Made by a program: the position numbers and the translations under genes. Shown in pieces: positions 1 through 8,658 of a DNA stretch of 64,000 bases (its first letter is position 1; the number at the start of each line of letters is the position of its first letter). The notes under the pieces are model-generated. The model did no database searches. It saw nothing but the letters and a program-made list of their open reading frames with translations, and was not told the DNA's origin. This DNA is from an uncultured Rhizobiaceae bacterium (lineage in GTDB: Bacteria > Pseudomonadota > Alphaproteobacteria > Rhizobiales > Rhizobiaceae), in NCBI GenBank assembly GCA_951813045.1, contig CATOTF010000002.1:4154001-4218000 (forward strand), read 5' to 3'.

Positions 1-118
1 TGATTCCTATCAAAAGCCGGAACCCGTCTTTGCCCAGCGACCGATAAGGCGTCAGCCGCGCGGCAAAGATAAGATCAGAACCGGGCATATCGCCATTGGG
101 GATATTGTATGCGTTCAT
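1..118 (-). CDS. DUF2244-like membrane protein, N-terminal fragment (runs off left edge)
   Basis: Only the first 39 codons are inside the window. From the ATG at 118 the reading frame is open to the edge: a short polar start, then LTPYRSLGKDGF followed by hydrophobic residues (LLIGI). DUF2244 proteins begin with a similar LTPxRSL stretch just before their first membrane helix, and they are often found next to nth in Alphaproteobacteria; that is family knowledge, not something the fragment proves. It is divergent from nth with only 13 bases between the two starts, so any nth promoter must overlap this gene or the true nth start lies further in. Confidence 0.5.
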   Translation of the reverse strand, partial: MNAYNIPNGDMPGSDLIFAARLTPYRSLGKDGFRLLIGI

Positions 119-131
119 GAAGCCATTATAG

Positions 132-905
132 ATGGACAGCATGACAGGTATAAGCAAAAAATCGTCAACGGCGAAAAAGCCGCAGACTAGGGCGACAAAA
201 AAACCCGGCTCGAAACGCAAAAAAATTCCACGGGCACGCTATACGCACGCCGAGATGGTGGAAATTTTCTCCCGTTTCAAGCAGCAGCGGCCTGAACCAA
301 AAGGTGAGCTGGACCATGTAAACCCCTTCACATTGGTCGTCGCCGTGGCCCTGTCAGCACAAGCAACAGATGTCGGTGTCAACAAAGCCACCAAGGCCCT
401 GTTCAAAGTCGCCGACACGCCAAAAAAAATGCTCGCGCTGGGAGAGGAAAAAGTTCGCGATTACATCAAGACAATCGGGCTTTACAAAACCAAAGCCAAA
501 AATGTCATTGCACTCTCACGTAAGTTGATCGAGGATTTTGATGGCATCGTGCCGGAAGACCGCGAGGCCTTGGTGACGCTGCCGGGCGTTGGGCGAAAAA
601 CTGCCAATGTCGTCCTGTCCATGGCATTCGGTCATTCAACCATGGCGGTCGACACACATATTCTGCGCATTGGGAACCGCATGGGTATCGCACCGGGCAA
701 AACCCCCGATGAGATTGAAGATATCCTGATGCGACGCATACCGGAAGAATATCTCTTCCACGCCCACCACTGGCTCATTCTGCACGGTCGCTACACCTGC
801 AAGGCGCGCAAACCGGAATGCGAAGCGTGTATTATCGCAGACCTGTGCAAGGCGAAAGAAAAGACATGCTCGGTGCCAACTGCTATTGTGCAGCTACCCG
901 ACTAG
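132..905 (+). CDS. nth: Endonuclease III (DNA glycosylase/AP lyase)
   Basis: Base-excision repair enzyme that removes oxidised pyrimidines and cleaves the abasic site. The helix-hairpin-helix (LPGVGRKTA, about 150-158) carries the catalytic lysine at 156, and the catalytic aspartate is at 174 (VDTHI). The C-terminus has the C-x6-C-x2-C-x5-C pattern that holds the [4Fe-4S] cluster. The protein is 257 residues, longer than the roughly 211 of E. coli because of a lysine/arginine-rich N-terminal tail of about 36 residues. The tail may be partly artefactual: the ATG at 141 has a better upstream GGA than the one at 132. The 3' end overlaps the convergent CysZ-like gene by 23 bases. Confidence 0.96.
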   Translation: MDSMTGISKKSSTAKKPQTRATKKPGSKRKKIPRARYTHAEMVEIFSRFKQQRPEPKGELDHVNPFTLVVAVALSAQATDVGVNKATKALFKVADTPKKMLALGEEKVRDYIKTIGLYKTKAKNVIALSRKLIEDFDGIVPEDREALVTLPGVGRKTANVVLSMAFGHSTMAVDTHILRIGNRMGIAPGKTPDEIEDILMRRIPEEYLFHAHHWLILHGRYTCKARKPECEACIIADLCKAKEKTCSVPTAIVQLPD

Positions 906-1593
906 AGTTTTTAAGCGCGACACGCTTGTAGACGTGCACCATGAGAGCGCCTGCAAACAAGGGTGTTAAAAAATTAACGATGGGTATGGTCAGAACAAGC
1001 GCGATTGCAAGGCCCGCGATAAAAATCTCAAACCCGTGTCTGTGCCGCAAGTCTTCCACTTCAGAAAAAGTGTGGTGGCGCAGTGCAGCAAACTGAAAAT
1101 ATTCGCGCCCCAGCAAATAGCCGTTCAGTACGAAAAATATGATGACACCAAGGCCGAGAAACAACACCAGCAGTAAAGCGATGAAATTACCAATCAGGAC
1201 AAGCCCGAAAAAACGCGCGGTAATACCGATTGAGTCCATCATCGATAACGCTTTTCCCGGCGGGTCTTGAGGATAGTGGGTCTGTTCAACTTCGTCGGCG
1301 ATTTCGTCCAGAAAGAAACCAGCGAAGACCGATGTTACCGGTGCCAGCAGAAACCCCATGCCGATGATCAATCCGGTACTCAATATCCAGGTTAGTGTGG
1401 TGACAGCCCATGGATAGCCGGACAATAAAGGAACGAGAAAACTGTCGTTGAGCGCCTGTAAGACAAACCACAATCCGATCAGCATGGCGACTGTCAACCC
1501 GATTGATTTCCACAGGACCGAACGAAAGGGCGCGGAAAATAACTGCGACAAAGTGCTGGATATGGCTTTGGGCAGCGGCAATGTCTGCATCAA
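883..1593 (-). CDS. EI24/CysZ-like integral membrane protein
   Basis: A 236-residue membrane protein. Hydrophobic segments lie at about 30-48, 62-85, 128-162 (probably two helices) and 190-217. The overall plan and the motif NGYLLGREYF match the EI24/CysZ family, whose best-known member imports sulfate in E. coli. Alphaproteobacterial members are usually annotated only as sulfate transporter family or EI24 domain proteins, and no cysteine biosynthesis genes are nearby, so the substrate is not established. It runs convergently into nth and is divergent from the PfkB kinase. Confidence 0.75.
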   Translation of the reverse strand: MMQTLPLPKAISSTLSQLFSAPFRSVLWKSIGLTVAMLIGLWFVLQALNDSFLVPLLSGYPWAVTTLTWILSTGLIIGMGFLLAPVTSVFAGFFLDEIADEVEQTHYPQDPPGKALSMMDSIGITARFFGLVLIGNFIALLLVLFLGLGVIIFFVLNGYLLGREYFQFAALRHHTFSEVEDLRHRHGFEIFIAGLAIALVLTIPIVNFLTPLFAGALMVHVYKRVALKNSSRVAAQ

Positions 1594-1720
1594 TATTGGT
1601 TCCTGCTGAAATGATTACCCGATAAATGGGTTTGTAACGCTGCAATCACAAGTGTTTGGGCTTTCTTTTCAGCCTGTAACTCTATATTTCATCGCAAAAT
1701 TCAGTATTCGGAGCCTACCC

Positions 1721-2716
1721 TTGACCGCAACCCGATATGACGTCCTGACGGTGGGCAATGCCATCGTCGATATTATTGCCCGCGCCGAAGAAGACTTTCT
1801 GGTAAAGGAAAACATCACAAAAGCCGCGATGAATCTAATTGATGCTGAGCGCGCCGAACATCTCTATTCTGTCATGGGCCCGGCTATTGAAGCATCTGGT
1901 GGTAGTGCCAGTAACACAGCAGCCGGAGTAGCCAGTCTTGGTGGGCAGGCCGCCTATTTCGGCAAGGTGGCGGACGATCACCTGGGGGGAATTTTCACCC
2001 ATGATATCCGCGCCATTGGTGTAAATTTCGATACAAAACCACTGGACGGTACGCCACCAACAGCCCGTTCTATGATCTTCGTTACGCCGGATGGTGAGCG
2101 TACAATGAATACCTATCTTGGCGCCTGTGTCGAACTAGGCCCTGAAGACATTGATGCCGATGTCGTTGCATCTTCAAAAGTCACCTATTTTGAAGGTTAT
2201 CTGTGGGACCCACCCCGCGCAAAAGACGCCATTCGACTGGCCGCCAAAATTGCCCATGAGAACGACAGGCAAGTGGCAATTACGCTGTCGGATTCTTTTT
2301 GTGTAGATCGTTACCGCGTTGAATTCCTCGACCTGATGCGCAGCGGTACGGTCGATATTATATTTGCAAATGATGCTGAAATTAAATCTCTCTATCAAAC
2401 AGTGGATTTGGAAACTGCGTTAAATGCTTTGAAGAATGATGTCGGCCTTGCTGTTGTAACGCAGGGCGAAAATGGGTCGATCGTTGTTGCGCCGGAAGGC
2501 CGTGTGGTCGTTGATGCCCACCCGATTGAGCGTCTCGAGGATACAACAGGCGCGGGCGATCTCTACGCATCCGGTTTTCTGTTTGGCTTGACCCAAGGGC
2601 GCAGTATGGAAGATTGTGCAAAAATTGGCGGGCTGGCCGCGGCGGAAGTTATTGAGCATATTGGCCCAAGACCACAGGTTAGTCTCAAAGACCTGCTGGC
2701 CCAATCGGGAATTTAG
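1721..2716 (+). CDS. PfkB-family carbohydrate/adenosine kinase
   Basis: A ribokinase-fold kinase. PfkB signature 1 is seen as GGSASNTAAGVASLGG and signature 2 as DTTGAGDLYASGF, whose GAGD contains the catalytic aspartate. Close alphaproteobacterial relatives are annotated as adenosine kinase, which would return adenosine made by AhcY (encoded in this window) to AMP; the substrate is inferred. I place the start at the TTG at 1721, giving MTATRYDVLTVGNA, because a GGAG lies about 8 bases upstream. The ATG at 1652 would add a hydrophobic leader that does not look like the family. Convergent with the HAD gene, with a repeat between them. Confidence 0.85.
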   Translation: MTATRYDVLTVGNAIVDIIARAEEDFLVKENITKAAMNLIDAERAEHLYSVMGPAIEASGGSASNTAAGVASLGGQAAYFGKVADDHLGGIFTHDIRAIGVNFDTKPLDGTPPTARSMIFVTPDGERTMNTYLGACVELGPEDIDADVVASSKVTYFEGYLWDPPRAKDAIRLAAKIAHENDRQVAITLSDSFCVDRYRVEFLDLMRSGTVDIIFANDAEIKSLYQTVDLETALNALKNDVGLAVVTQGENGSIVVAPEGRVVVDAHPIERLEDTTGAGDLYASGFLFGLTQGRSMEDCAKIGGLAAAEVIEHIGPRPQVSLKDLLAQSGI

Positions 2717-2751
2717 CTCGGCCTTAGAGCGCCCCGTATTTAATCTGACGC

Positions 2752-2895
2752 AACCTCCCCCTTGAGGGGAGGTCCAAGAGCGTAGCGAATGGGGTGGGGG
2801 TGTGATCTTGAAGATTGCAGTATAATCAATGGGTAAACCGCAATACCCCCACCCGAAACACCAGGGTGTTTCGACCTCCCCTCAAGGGGGAGGTT
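2752..2895. repeat. Long palindromic intergenic repeat
   Basis: A 144-base element whose ends are near-perfect inverted copies: aacctcccccttgaggggag at the left and its complement ending at 2895. The end arms are themselves small palindromes (CCTCCCC/GGGGAGG), and an inner pair, ggggtgggggtgt (about 2791-2803) and atacccccaccc (about 2844-2855), also pairs. It fills nearly the whole gap between the convergent kinase and HAD genes. The design matches dispersed palindromic repeats common in alphaproteobacterial genomes. It contains no open reading frame. Confidence 0.85.
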
Positions 2896-2919
2896 GATTC
2901 TTATAAACAGCGGGGTGTT

Positions 2920-3642
2920 CTAATTCTCCAACGCCTGCAGCACGTCCGCAAGAAATCCATCGAGGTGGTCGGTTGAGAAATCAACCGATCCATTGTCTGC
3001 AACCTCATGTTCCCAGGCTTCGGCGTTATGGTGTGAACCTTTTGCTGGTGTAATCAACACCGTCTGCATGCCAAATTTTTTGGGCACTTCAAGGTTGCGC
3101 GGCATGTCCTCAAACATCGCCGCTGCGGTGGGATCCACGTTGTGGCTTTCGAGAAATTTGACGTAAGGACCTTCCGCCGGTTTCGGTTCCAGGTCAGACG
3201 CAACAATATCAAACACTTTGTCGAAATGATCGGTAATGCCCAGCCTGTCCGTCGTGCGCCGGGCGTGGGGTACGTCGCCGTTGGTAAAAATATGTTTGCG
3301 TCCCGGTAAAGCTGCAATAATTTCGCCAAGTGCCGGGTTCGGATCGACGGGTGAATAATCGATGTCGTGAACCTTATCGAGAAAATCATGCGGATCGATA
3401 TCATATTGCACCATGAGTCCCCGAAGGGTCGTGCCGTGACTGCGGTAAAGGTCCTTTTGCAGTTTGCGCGCAGCCGGTTTATCCATGCTTAACAGGTCTG
3501 CAACATAATCTGTCATCTTCCAGTCGATTTGAGAAAACAAATCGCAATGGCGAGGATAAAGCGTGTTGTCGAGGTCGAAGACCCATTCGGTCACGCCTTC
3601 GAAATTTGTTTTCAGGTTTGTGAGGCGATCATTATCTATCAT
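2920..3642 (-). CDS. HAD-superfamily pyrimidine 5'-nucleotidase
   Basis: A 240-residue haloacid-dehalogenase fold hydrolase. Motif I is FDLDNTLYP near residue 22-30, with the nucleophile and acid/base aspartates; motif II is FTNG; the motif IV acidic residues are in FEDMPRN. The FDLDNTLYP form and the cap length are those of the SDT1-like pyrimidine 5'-nucleotidase subfamily. Its start overlaps the argB stop in an ATGA, so it is translated as the second gene of argB's transcript, as is common in this class of bacteria. The precise substrate is inferred. Confidence 0.86.
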   Translation of the reverse strand: MIDNDRLTNLKTNFEGVTEWVFDLDNTLYPRHCDLFSQIDWKMTDYVADLLSMDKPAARKLQKDLYRSHGTTLRGLMVQYDIDPHDFLDKVHDIDYSPVDPNPALGEIIAALPGRKHIFTNGDVPHARRTTDRLGITDHFDKVFDIVASDLEPKPAEGPYVKFLESHNVDPTAAAMFEDMPRNLEVPKKFGMQTVLITPAKGSHHNAEAWEHEVADNGSVDFSTDHLDGFLADVLQALEN

Positions 3643-4544
3643 TGGGTAATTATCGTTCCCGCACCGTGCTCGGTAAACAGTTCCAGCAGCACCGCATGGG
3701 GCGCCTTGCCGTTAACGATCACCACCGCTTCAACCCCTTGCTCAAGAGCCTCAATACAGGTTTCAACCTTGGGTATCATCCCGCCCGAAATCGTACCGTC
3801 TTTGATAAGGGCTCTTGCTTCACGCGCCGTCAGCTCGTTGATGTGATTACCCTGCTTATCCATGACACCAGAAACATCGGTTAAAAATAAAAGCCGGTCG
3901 GCATCCAGAGCGCCTGCTATTGCGCCGGCAAATGTGTCCGCGTTGACATTAAATGTTTCGCCATCTGCCCCGAATGCAACCGGCGCGATGATGGGAATAA
4001 GTCCGGAGCCCGCAACCGTATCCAATACAGCGATATCGATTTCGGACGGTTCACCGACAAATCCAAGGTCGATGATCTGCTCAATATTGCTGTCTGGATC
4101 CCGCTGGCTGCGCCGCATTTTTGTGGCGCGCACCATATTGCCGTCTTTACCGCTTAATCCGATTGCGCGCGCGCCTTCGGCATTGAAATCAGCGACGATA
4201 TTTTTGTTAATTGATCCCGCGAGCACCATTTCCACGATTTCGACAGTTGCCTTATCGGTAACCCGCATGCCCCCTTTGAATTCGCTTTTGATGCCCATGC
4301 GCTCCAGCATGGCACCGATTTGCGGCCCGCCCCCGTGAACAACGATGGGTTCAATACCGGACTGACGGAGCAAAGCCACATCGCGGGCAAAGGCTTTGCC
4401 GAGTTCTGCATCCCCCATGGCGTGGCCACCATATTTTATGACAACCGTTTTACCCGCATAGGCCTGCATATACGGTAGGGCCTGTGCCAACAGCCGGGTT
4501 TGCATTTCGCCGTCAATTTCCAGAGTTTCATCAGTCATGGGCAA
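3639..4544 (-). CDS. argB: Acetylglutamate kinase
   Basis: Second step of arginine biosynthesis: phosphorylates N-acetyl-L-glutamate. The amino-acid-kinase fold shows KYGGHAM (phosphate-binding lysine, about residue 39), VHGGGPQIG (about 70-78), the acetylglutamate-site region KGGMRVTD, and GGMIPKV near residue 255. The length of 301 is usual for the arginine-inhibited hexameric type. Either ATG (4544 or 4538) could start the protein. It leads a two-gene unit with the HAD nucleotidase. In rhizobia argB often follows engB and yidC; here that link is broken, as yidC lies about 14 kb away and engB is not in the window. Confidence 0.96.
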   Translation of the reverse strand: MPMTDETLEIDGEMQTRLLAQALPYMQAYAGKTVVIKYGGHAMGDAELGKAFARDVALLRQSGIEPIVVHGGGPQIGAMLERMGIKSEFKGGMRVTDKATVEIVEMVLAGSINKNIVADFNAEGARAIGLSGKDGNMVRATKMRRSQRDPDSNIEQIIDLGFVGEPSEIDIAVLDTVAGSGLIPIIAPVAFGADGETFNVNADTFAGAIAGALDADRLLFLTDVSGVMDKQGNHINELTAREARALIKDGTISGGMIPKVETCIEALEQGVEAVVIVNGKAPHAVLLELFTEHGAGTIITQ

Positions 4545-4593
4545 GCGTTCAAAATTATTTCGTGCTGTGCAGTGCTACAGCATGTTGGCTCCA

Positions 4594-4627
4594 TAAAAAA
4601 GCACCCGATTCGCATGAACCGGGTGCT
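4594..4627 (-). terminator. Rho-independent terminator of trxA
   Basis: Read on the minus strand: an 8-bp stem AGCACCCG/CGGGTGCT with a 12-base loop, followed immediately by a run of six T. It lies 24 bases past the trxA stop and ends the long histidine kinase-to-trxA unit before argB. Confidence 0.85.
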
Positions 4628-4651
4628 CTAGAAATATTATCTGGCAGAAGT

Positions 4652-4972
4652 TTAAATTTCGCCTTCGATCCAGCTTGAAAGTGACGCCTTAGGTGCTGCA
4701 CCAACTTTCGTGGAAACGATCTCACCGTCCTTGAACATCAGCATAGTTGGAATGGAACGAATGCCATATTTCGCCGCTGTGTTCTGGTTTTCATCGATAT
4801 TCAGTTTAACAATTTTAACCTTGTCGCCCATTTCGCTGGAAATTTCTTCCAGACTCGGACCAATCGCCTTACAAGGGCCGCACCATTCCGCCCAAAAGTC
4901 GACGACAACGGGGGTGGAGGAATTCAGGACTTCGCTTTCAAAGCTCGCGTCGTCAGTTTTAACAGTAGCCAT
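4652..4972 (-). CDS. trxA: Thioredoxin
   Basis: Small cytoplasmic disulfide reductase of 106 residues with the catalytic motif WCGPCK (about 30-35) in the usual [11 protein letters not shown] context and the cis-proline loop SIPTM. The start is fixed by a strong AAGGAG seven bases before the ATG. It lies 143 bases downstream of addA in the same direction, enough for its own promoter, and is followed by a clear terminator. The addB-addA-trxA order is common in Rhizobiales. Confidence 0.97.
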   Translation of the reverse strand: MATVKTDDASFESEVLNSSTPVVVDFWAEWCGPCKAIGPSLEEISSEMGDKVKIVKLNIDENQNTAAKYGIRSIPTMLMFKDGEIVSTKVGAAPKASLSSWIEGEI

Positions 4973-5115
4973 ATTGTGCTCCTTAAGATCCCCAACAGTC
5001 GGGAATCATGATTGTGCCTCGTTGGCCGGAACGTAGGGAGGCTATGGTCACGGGTCAAGACTTCAAAGCGGAGCAAACCGTTCAAACTCCTGAGAGTTTA
5101 AGTTGTTCGCGAATT

Positions 5116-8100
5116 TTATTTTGAATCAGACTTGCCTAATGCGTTCAGGGCTTGATCAAGCGTTGTGGCGGTGAGTTTCACCACTTTGGGCTCATCCCTC
5201 GCATGGGTCCATATCAGAAATGCTTCCACCCGCTTGTTCGGATAAATTCTGGCAATAATATCGCCGTAAAGTGCCATTTGCGTGAGGTAATCATGCGGAA
5301 TATCGTTGGAATTTTGTGGAACGAATGTGCTGGTTTTATAATCGAGAATAATGGCTCTATCATCAAGAACGGCTAATCGGTCAATAATACCGGATAAGGC
5401 ACGTTTTCCTGTTGTGAGCATGATCTCCCCCATGACTGGCACTTCTCCACGGCTGTGGGTGGAGTCGAAACATGGAGCAAGTTCCGGATTTTCAATCGTG
5501 CTTTGCAACCCCTGGAGAAGGCGTTCACGTTGCCATTCGTTGTTTTCGGGCAGTGTTCTGGCAAGATAGTCTTCGGCAATCTGCCACCTGTGTACAGGGC
5601 CCAGATCCGGAAGCATCTGCAACAAAGTGTGTAGTACAGTGCCTCGTTTGCGGGGATTTGGATTAACATTATCGCCATCGACGATATTCGTATCGCCCAG
5701 GAGCGAAGGAATTTTTAGGGGCTCTGTCAATTGATCGTCGATGACCGCCTGTGCCCCCGACGGGTTTAAGGGGCGCGGTAAGGCCGTTTCAGCGGGAAGA
5801 CGGTGTCTTATCCAATTCGGTAAAGCAGACCGCTGTTTATCAATTGGCCGGTCTTCCCCCGCGTGGTGCCAGGGTGCGGCCTGTGGCGAATCTTTGGCCT
5901 TCCAGCGGTGCCACAACAGGTTGCCATCCCCGTCACATATATCCTGCCAATCAGGTTCCAGCGCCATAGACACCATACCGTGCCAATTGGGTTGGGGGAT
6001 GGATTTGGAACCATACCCGCAGATGATCAGCCGGTCTTCGGCGCGGGTCATGCCAACATAAAGCAAGCGGCGGTATTCCTCCTCTGTCTTTTGCCTTTCC
6101 TTATCGCGTAACGCCTGGGTTTCCTGGCTGTGGTGAGATGCAGAAGGGGTCCAAAAATAACCGTGGACCTGCTCATCACCCCATTGATAGAGCGCAGGTG
6201 CTTTTTGCCCCTGAAAAGCGGGGCTACATTTATCGACGAGAAAAACGATCGGGGCCTCAAGCCCTTTTGCCGCGTGAACTGTCATCACCCGAACCTCACC
6301 GGATGCTTTATCGAGTTCGCGTTTTATGATCGGATTTTCATCCCGCAACTGGGTCAGAAATGCCTGAAGTCCTGGAAGACCGCTCTGCTCAAAAGAGAGA
6401 GTTTGGGTAAGAAATGCATCCAGAACATCCTCGGCTTCCAACCCTAACCGGTTATAAAACTTCAACCGACCTTCGTCCGCCCCCAATATCCGCGCATAAA
6501 ATTCATAGACCGGCAGTTCATCGACCCGACTGCGCCAGTTGATCAGTAGCTCGTATGCGTGTTTTGACCGGTCATCATCAGCGGCTCGTAACGCTTCAAA
6601 CAGGCTGGTTTCGTATTTTTCGTGCAACCGGCTGCGAGACAGGGTGTAGAGCTCATCTTCGGTTAAACCAATCAATGGGCTTTTGAGCACGCATGCCAGC
6701 GATAAATCGTCCTCGGGTGTGAGCATAACCTGTCCCAACGCGACCAGGTCCATCACTGCAATATGATCTGTGATGGCCAGCCGATCGGCGCCAGCTACCG
6801 GAATGTTTTTGTTTTTAAGTGCCCGGTTCAACGCGGTAACAAATTGATCGCGGGCACGCACCAGAACCAGCACATCACTGGCTTCGATTAATTTCCCACT
6901 TGCCTCGAGACGTTCATTTCCAATCCAGAGTTTCAGCTGGTCTGCTATTTTTTCAGCCAATTGCACCGACTGATGGGTGTTGGTAGTGACGTCGATTGGG
7001 GTTTGCCAGTCCGTTTCGATGGGTTTGTTATCGGCGCGAATAAGGTCCCAAACATCGACACAGCCGGGATCATTCCTGCGGGCGGATGTGTGGGGCGGTG
7101 ATTGCCCGTCGAAAGTCAGTCCCTTAGCGTTCTGTGGAATGGAAAATACAGCGTCTACTGCGCTTAAGACATCCGTTGTCGAGCGAAATGAAAGTCCCAG
7201 ATTAACGTCATCAAATGCCTTTCGAGCCGTTTTGGCCTGTGTTCCATAATGGCGTTTTTGGGAGACAAAACTCTCCGGTGCTGCTCCCTGAAAGGAATAG
7301 ATTGATTGTTTTTCATCACCCACCGCAAAGACCGTCCGGTTGGCAGGCCGAGCTGATTCACCGGAGAAAAACTCGTCCACCAGCGATGAGATAACCTGCC
7401 ACTGACGCGGGCTGGTATCCTGGGCTTCGTCCAGAAGAATGTGATCAATACCCAGGTCAAGTTTGTAAAGTACCCAAGACCGCGCATCGGAGCGGGACAG
7501 TAGATCAGCGGTGCGGGAAACCAGATCATCAAAATCGAGTAATCCGCGAACGCGTTTCATTCGATGGTAGTTGGCAAGCATGGCCTCTCCAACCACCATG
7601 AGTGGATTGGTTGCTTCAATAATACTCAAAAGATTTATACGGGAGCGGCCTTCCAGAATTCTGCCAACTTCGCTTTCCATTGTCTCGCGGAGTGTTGGCG
7701 CAATCGCCACCACAGCTTTGGACGGGTAACGCCCAAATTTCCGTGGTTCACCGGAAGCAGTGAGTATCAAAGGTGTGATATGATCCAACTTACCTTCATG
7801 TGTCGTGGCGTTTGCAAACCCGTGAAGGTGTTCGGCGATTGTCGTGGCGCCGGTTTCGCCGACTTCGTGAAGCGTGTCAGCCAGCCCGGCACAATCAATT
7901 GCGTTAAAGGCACTGTTTGAAACCAGAGCAGAAGTTAGCGCGCTGCAGGAATCAGACTCAGAAAATCCGAAATGTGATTTTGCCCTGTCTGTGGCGCCTG
8001 CGGGCCCTCCATTTTCTGCCAACCAGTTGGTTAGCTCATCCCGTTTTGAAATAATTTCTGAAATTACTTTCTCGATAGCGGCGTCACCGGCAACTTCCAT

Positions 8101-8658
8101 AATCCGGGTAAAGGCCTTTCCCAACGGGTTTTCAGGATGGTCATCTGCTTCAAGCACGACCTGACGGTAAGCCAGCGCCATCAGCCTTTTTTGCTGACCG
8201 TCCTCCATGCCCGAGAAATTTCCCGGAATATTGGCTTCCAGTGGAAACTGATGGAGGATCGCTTCACAAAAGGCGTGGATTGTTTGAATCTTGAGTCCTC
8301 CGGGTGTTTCCAGTGCGCGGGCAAACAGGGTCCGTGCCCTTTGCATCTGCAATGGATCCGGCATTTGGCCTTCGATTTCCAAAAGCTCTTTACGCAGATC
8401 ATCGTCGTTCAAACTGGTCCAGCCGCCCAAAATGTCAAACACGCGATTTGACATTTCCCCGGCTGCAGCCTTGGTGAAGGTAAGACAAAGAATTCGCGAT
8501 GGATCAGTCCCCGCCAGCAACAGGCGTACAACACGACGCGACAGCACAAAAGTCTTTCCGGATCCCGCATTGGCAGACACCCAGGCTGAATTGCCAGGAT
8601 TAGACGCGCGCGCTTGTTGAAGTCTGGTGTTATTGTCGATCGTGAGATTGCGGGCCAT
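5116..8658 (-). CDS. addA: Double-strand break repair helicase-nuclease AddA
   Basis: Large subunit of the AddAB complex, which unwinds and resects broken DNA ends for RecA. The UvrD-type helicase shows Walker A AGSGKT at residues 31-36, Walker B with LLDEAQD, a GDEKQSIYSFQGA motif, and the late helicase motif VMTVHAAKGLEAPIVF. The C-terminal RecB-type nuclease motif is GIIDRLAVLDDRAIILDYKT, with its D and the DYK active-site residues. At 1180 residues it fits the alphaproteobacterial AddA form. Its ATG shares an A with the addB stop (TGATG), pointing to translational coupling. Confidence 0.95.
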   Translation of the reverse strand: MARNLTIDNNTRLQQARASNPGNSAWVSANAGSGKTFVLSRRVVRLLLAGTDPSRILCLTFTKAAAGEMSNRVFDILGGWTSLNDDDLRKELLEIEGQMPDPLQMQRARTLFARALETPGGLKIQTIHAFCEAILHQFPLEANIPGNFSGMEDGQQKRLMALAYRQVVLEADDHPENPLGKAFTRIMEVAGDAAIEKVISEIISKRDELTNWLAENGGPAGATDRAKSHFGFSESDSCSALTSALVSNSAFNAIDCAGLADTLHEVGETGATTIAEHLHGFANATTHEGKLDHITPLILTASGEPRKFGRYPSKAVVAIAPTLRETMESEVGRILEGRSRINLLSIIEATNPLMVVGEAMLANYHRMKRVRGLLDFDDLVSRTADLLSRSDARSWVLYKLDLGIDHILLDEAQDTSPRQWQVISSLVDEFFSGESARPANRTVFAVGDEKQSIYSFQGAAPESFVSQKRHYGTQAKTARKAFDDVNLGLSFRSTTDVLSAVDAVFSIPQNAKGLTFDGQSPPHTSARRNDPGCVDVWDLIRADNKPIETDWQTPIDVTTNTHQSVQLAEKIADQLKLWIGNERLEASGKLIEASDVLVLVRARDQFVTALNRALKNKNIPVAGADRLAITDHIAVMDLVALGQVMLTPEDDLSLACVLKSPLIGLTEDELYTLSRSRLHEKYETSLFEALRAADDDRSKHAYELLINWRSRVDELPVYEFYARILGADEGRLKFYNRLGLEAEDVLDAFLTQTLSFEQSGLPGLQAFLTQLRDENPIIKRELDKASGEVRVMTVHAAKGLEAPIVFLVDKCSPAFQGQKAPALYQWGDEQVHGYFWTPSASHHSQETQALRDKERQKTEEEYRRLLYVGMTRAEDRLIICGYGSKSIPQPNWHGMVSMALEPDWQDICDGDGNLLWHRWKAKDSPQAAPWHHAGEDRPIDKQRSALPNWIRHRLPAETALPRPLNPSGAQAVIDDQLTEPLKIPSLLGDTNIVDGDNVNPNPRKRGTVLHTLLQMLPDLGPVHRWQIAEDYLARTLPENNEWQRERLLQGLQSTIENPELAPCFDSTHSRGEVPVMGEIMLTTGKRALSGIIDRLAVLDDRAIILDYKTSTFVPQNSNDIPHDYLTQMALYGDIIARIYPNKRVEAFLIWTHARDEPKVVKLTATTLDQALNALGKSDSK

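Noticed and set aside
1286-1645. A 119-codon minus-strand frame overlapping the CysZ-like gene
   Set aside because: It is a shifted-frame shadow of the CysZ-like gene with no membrane segments or motif.
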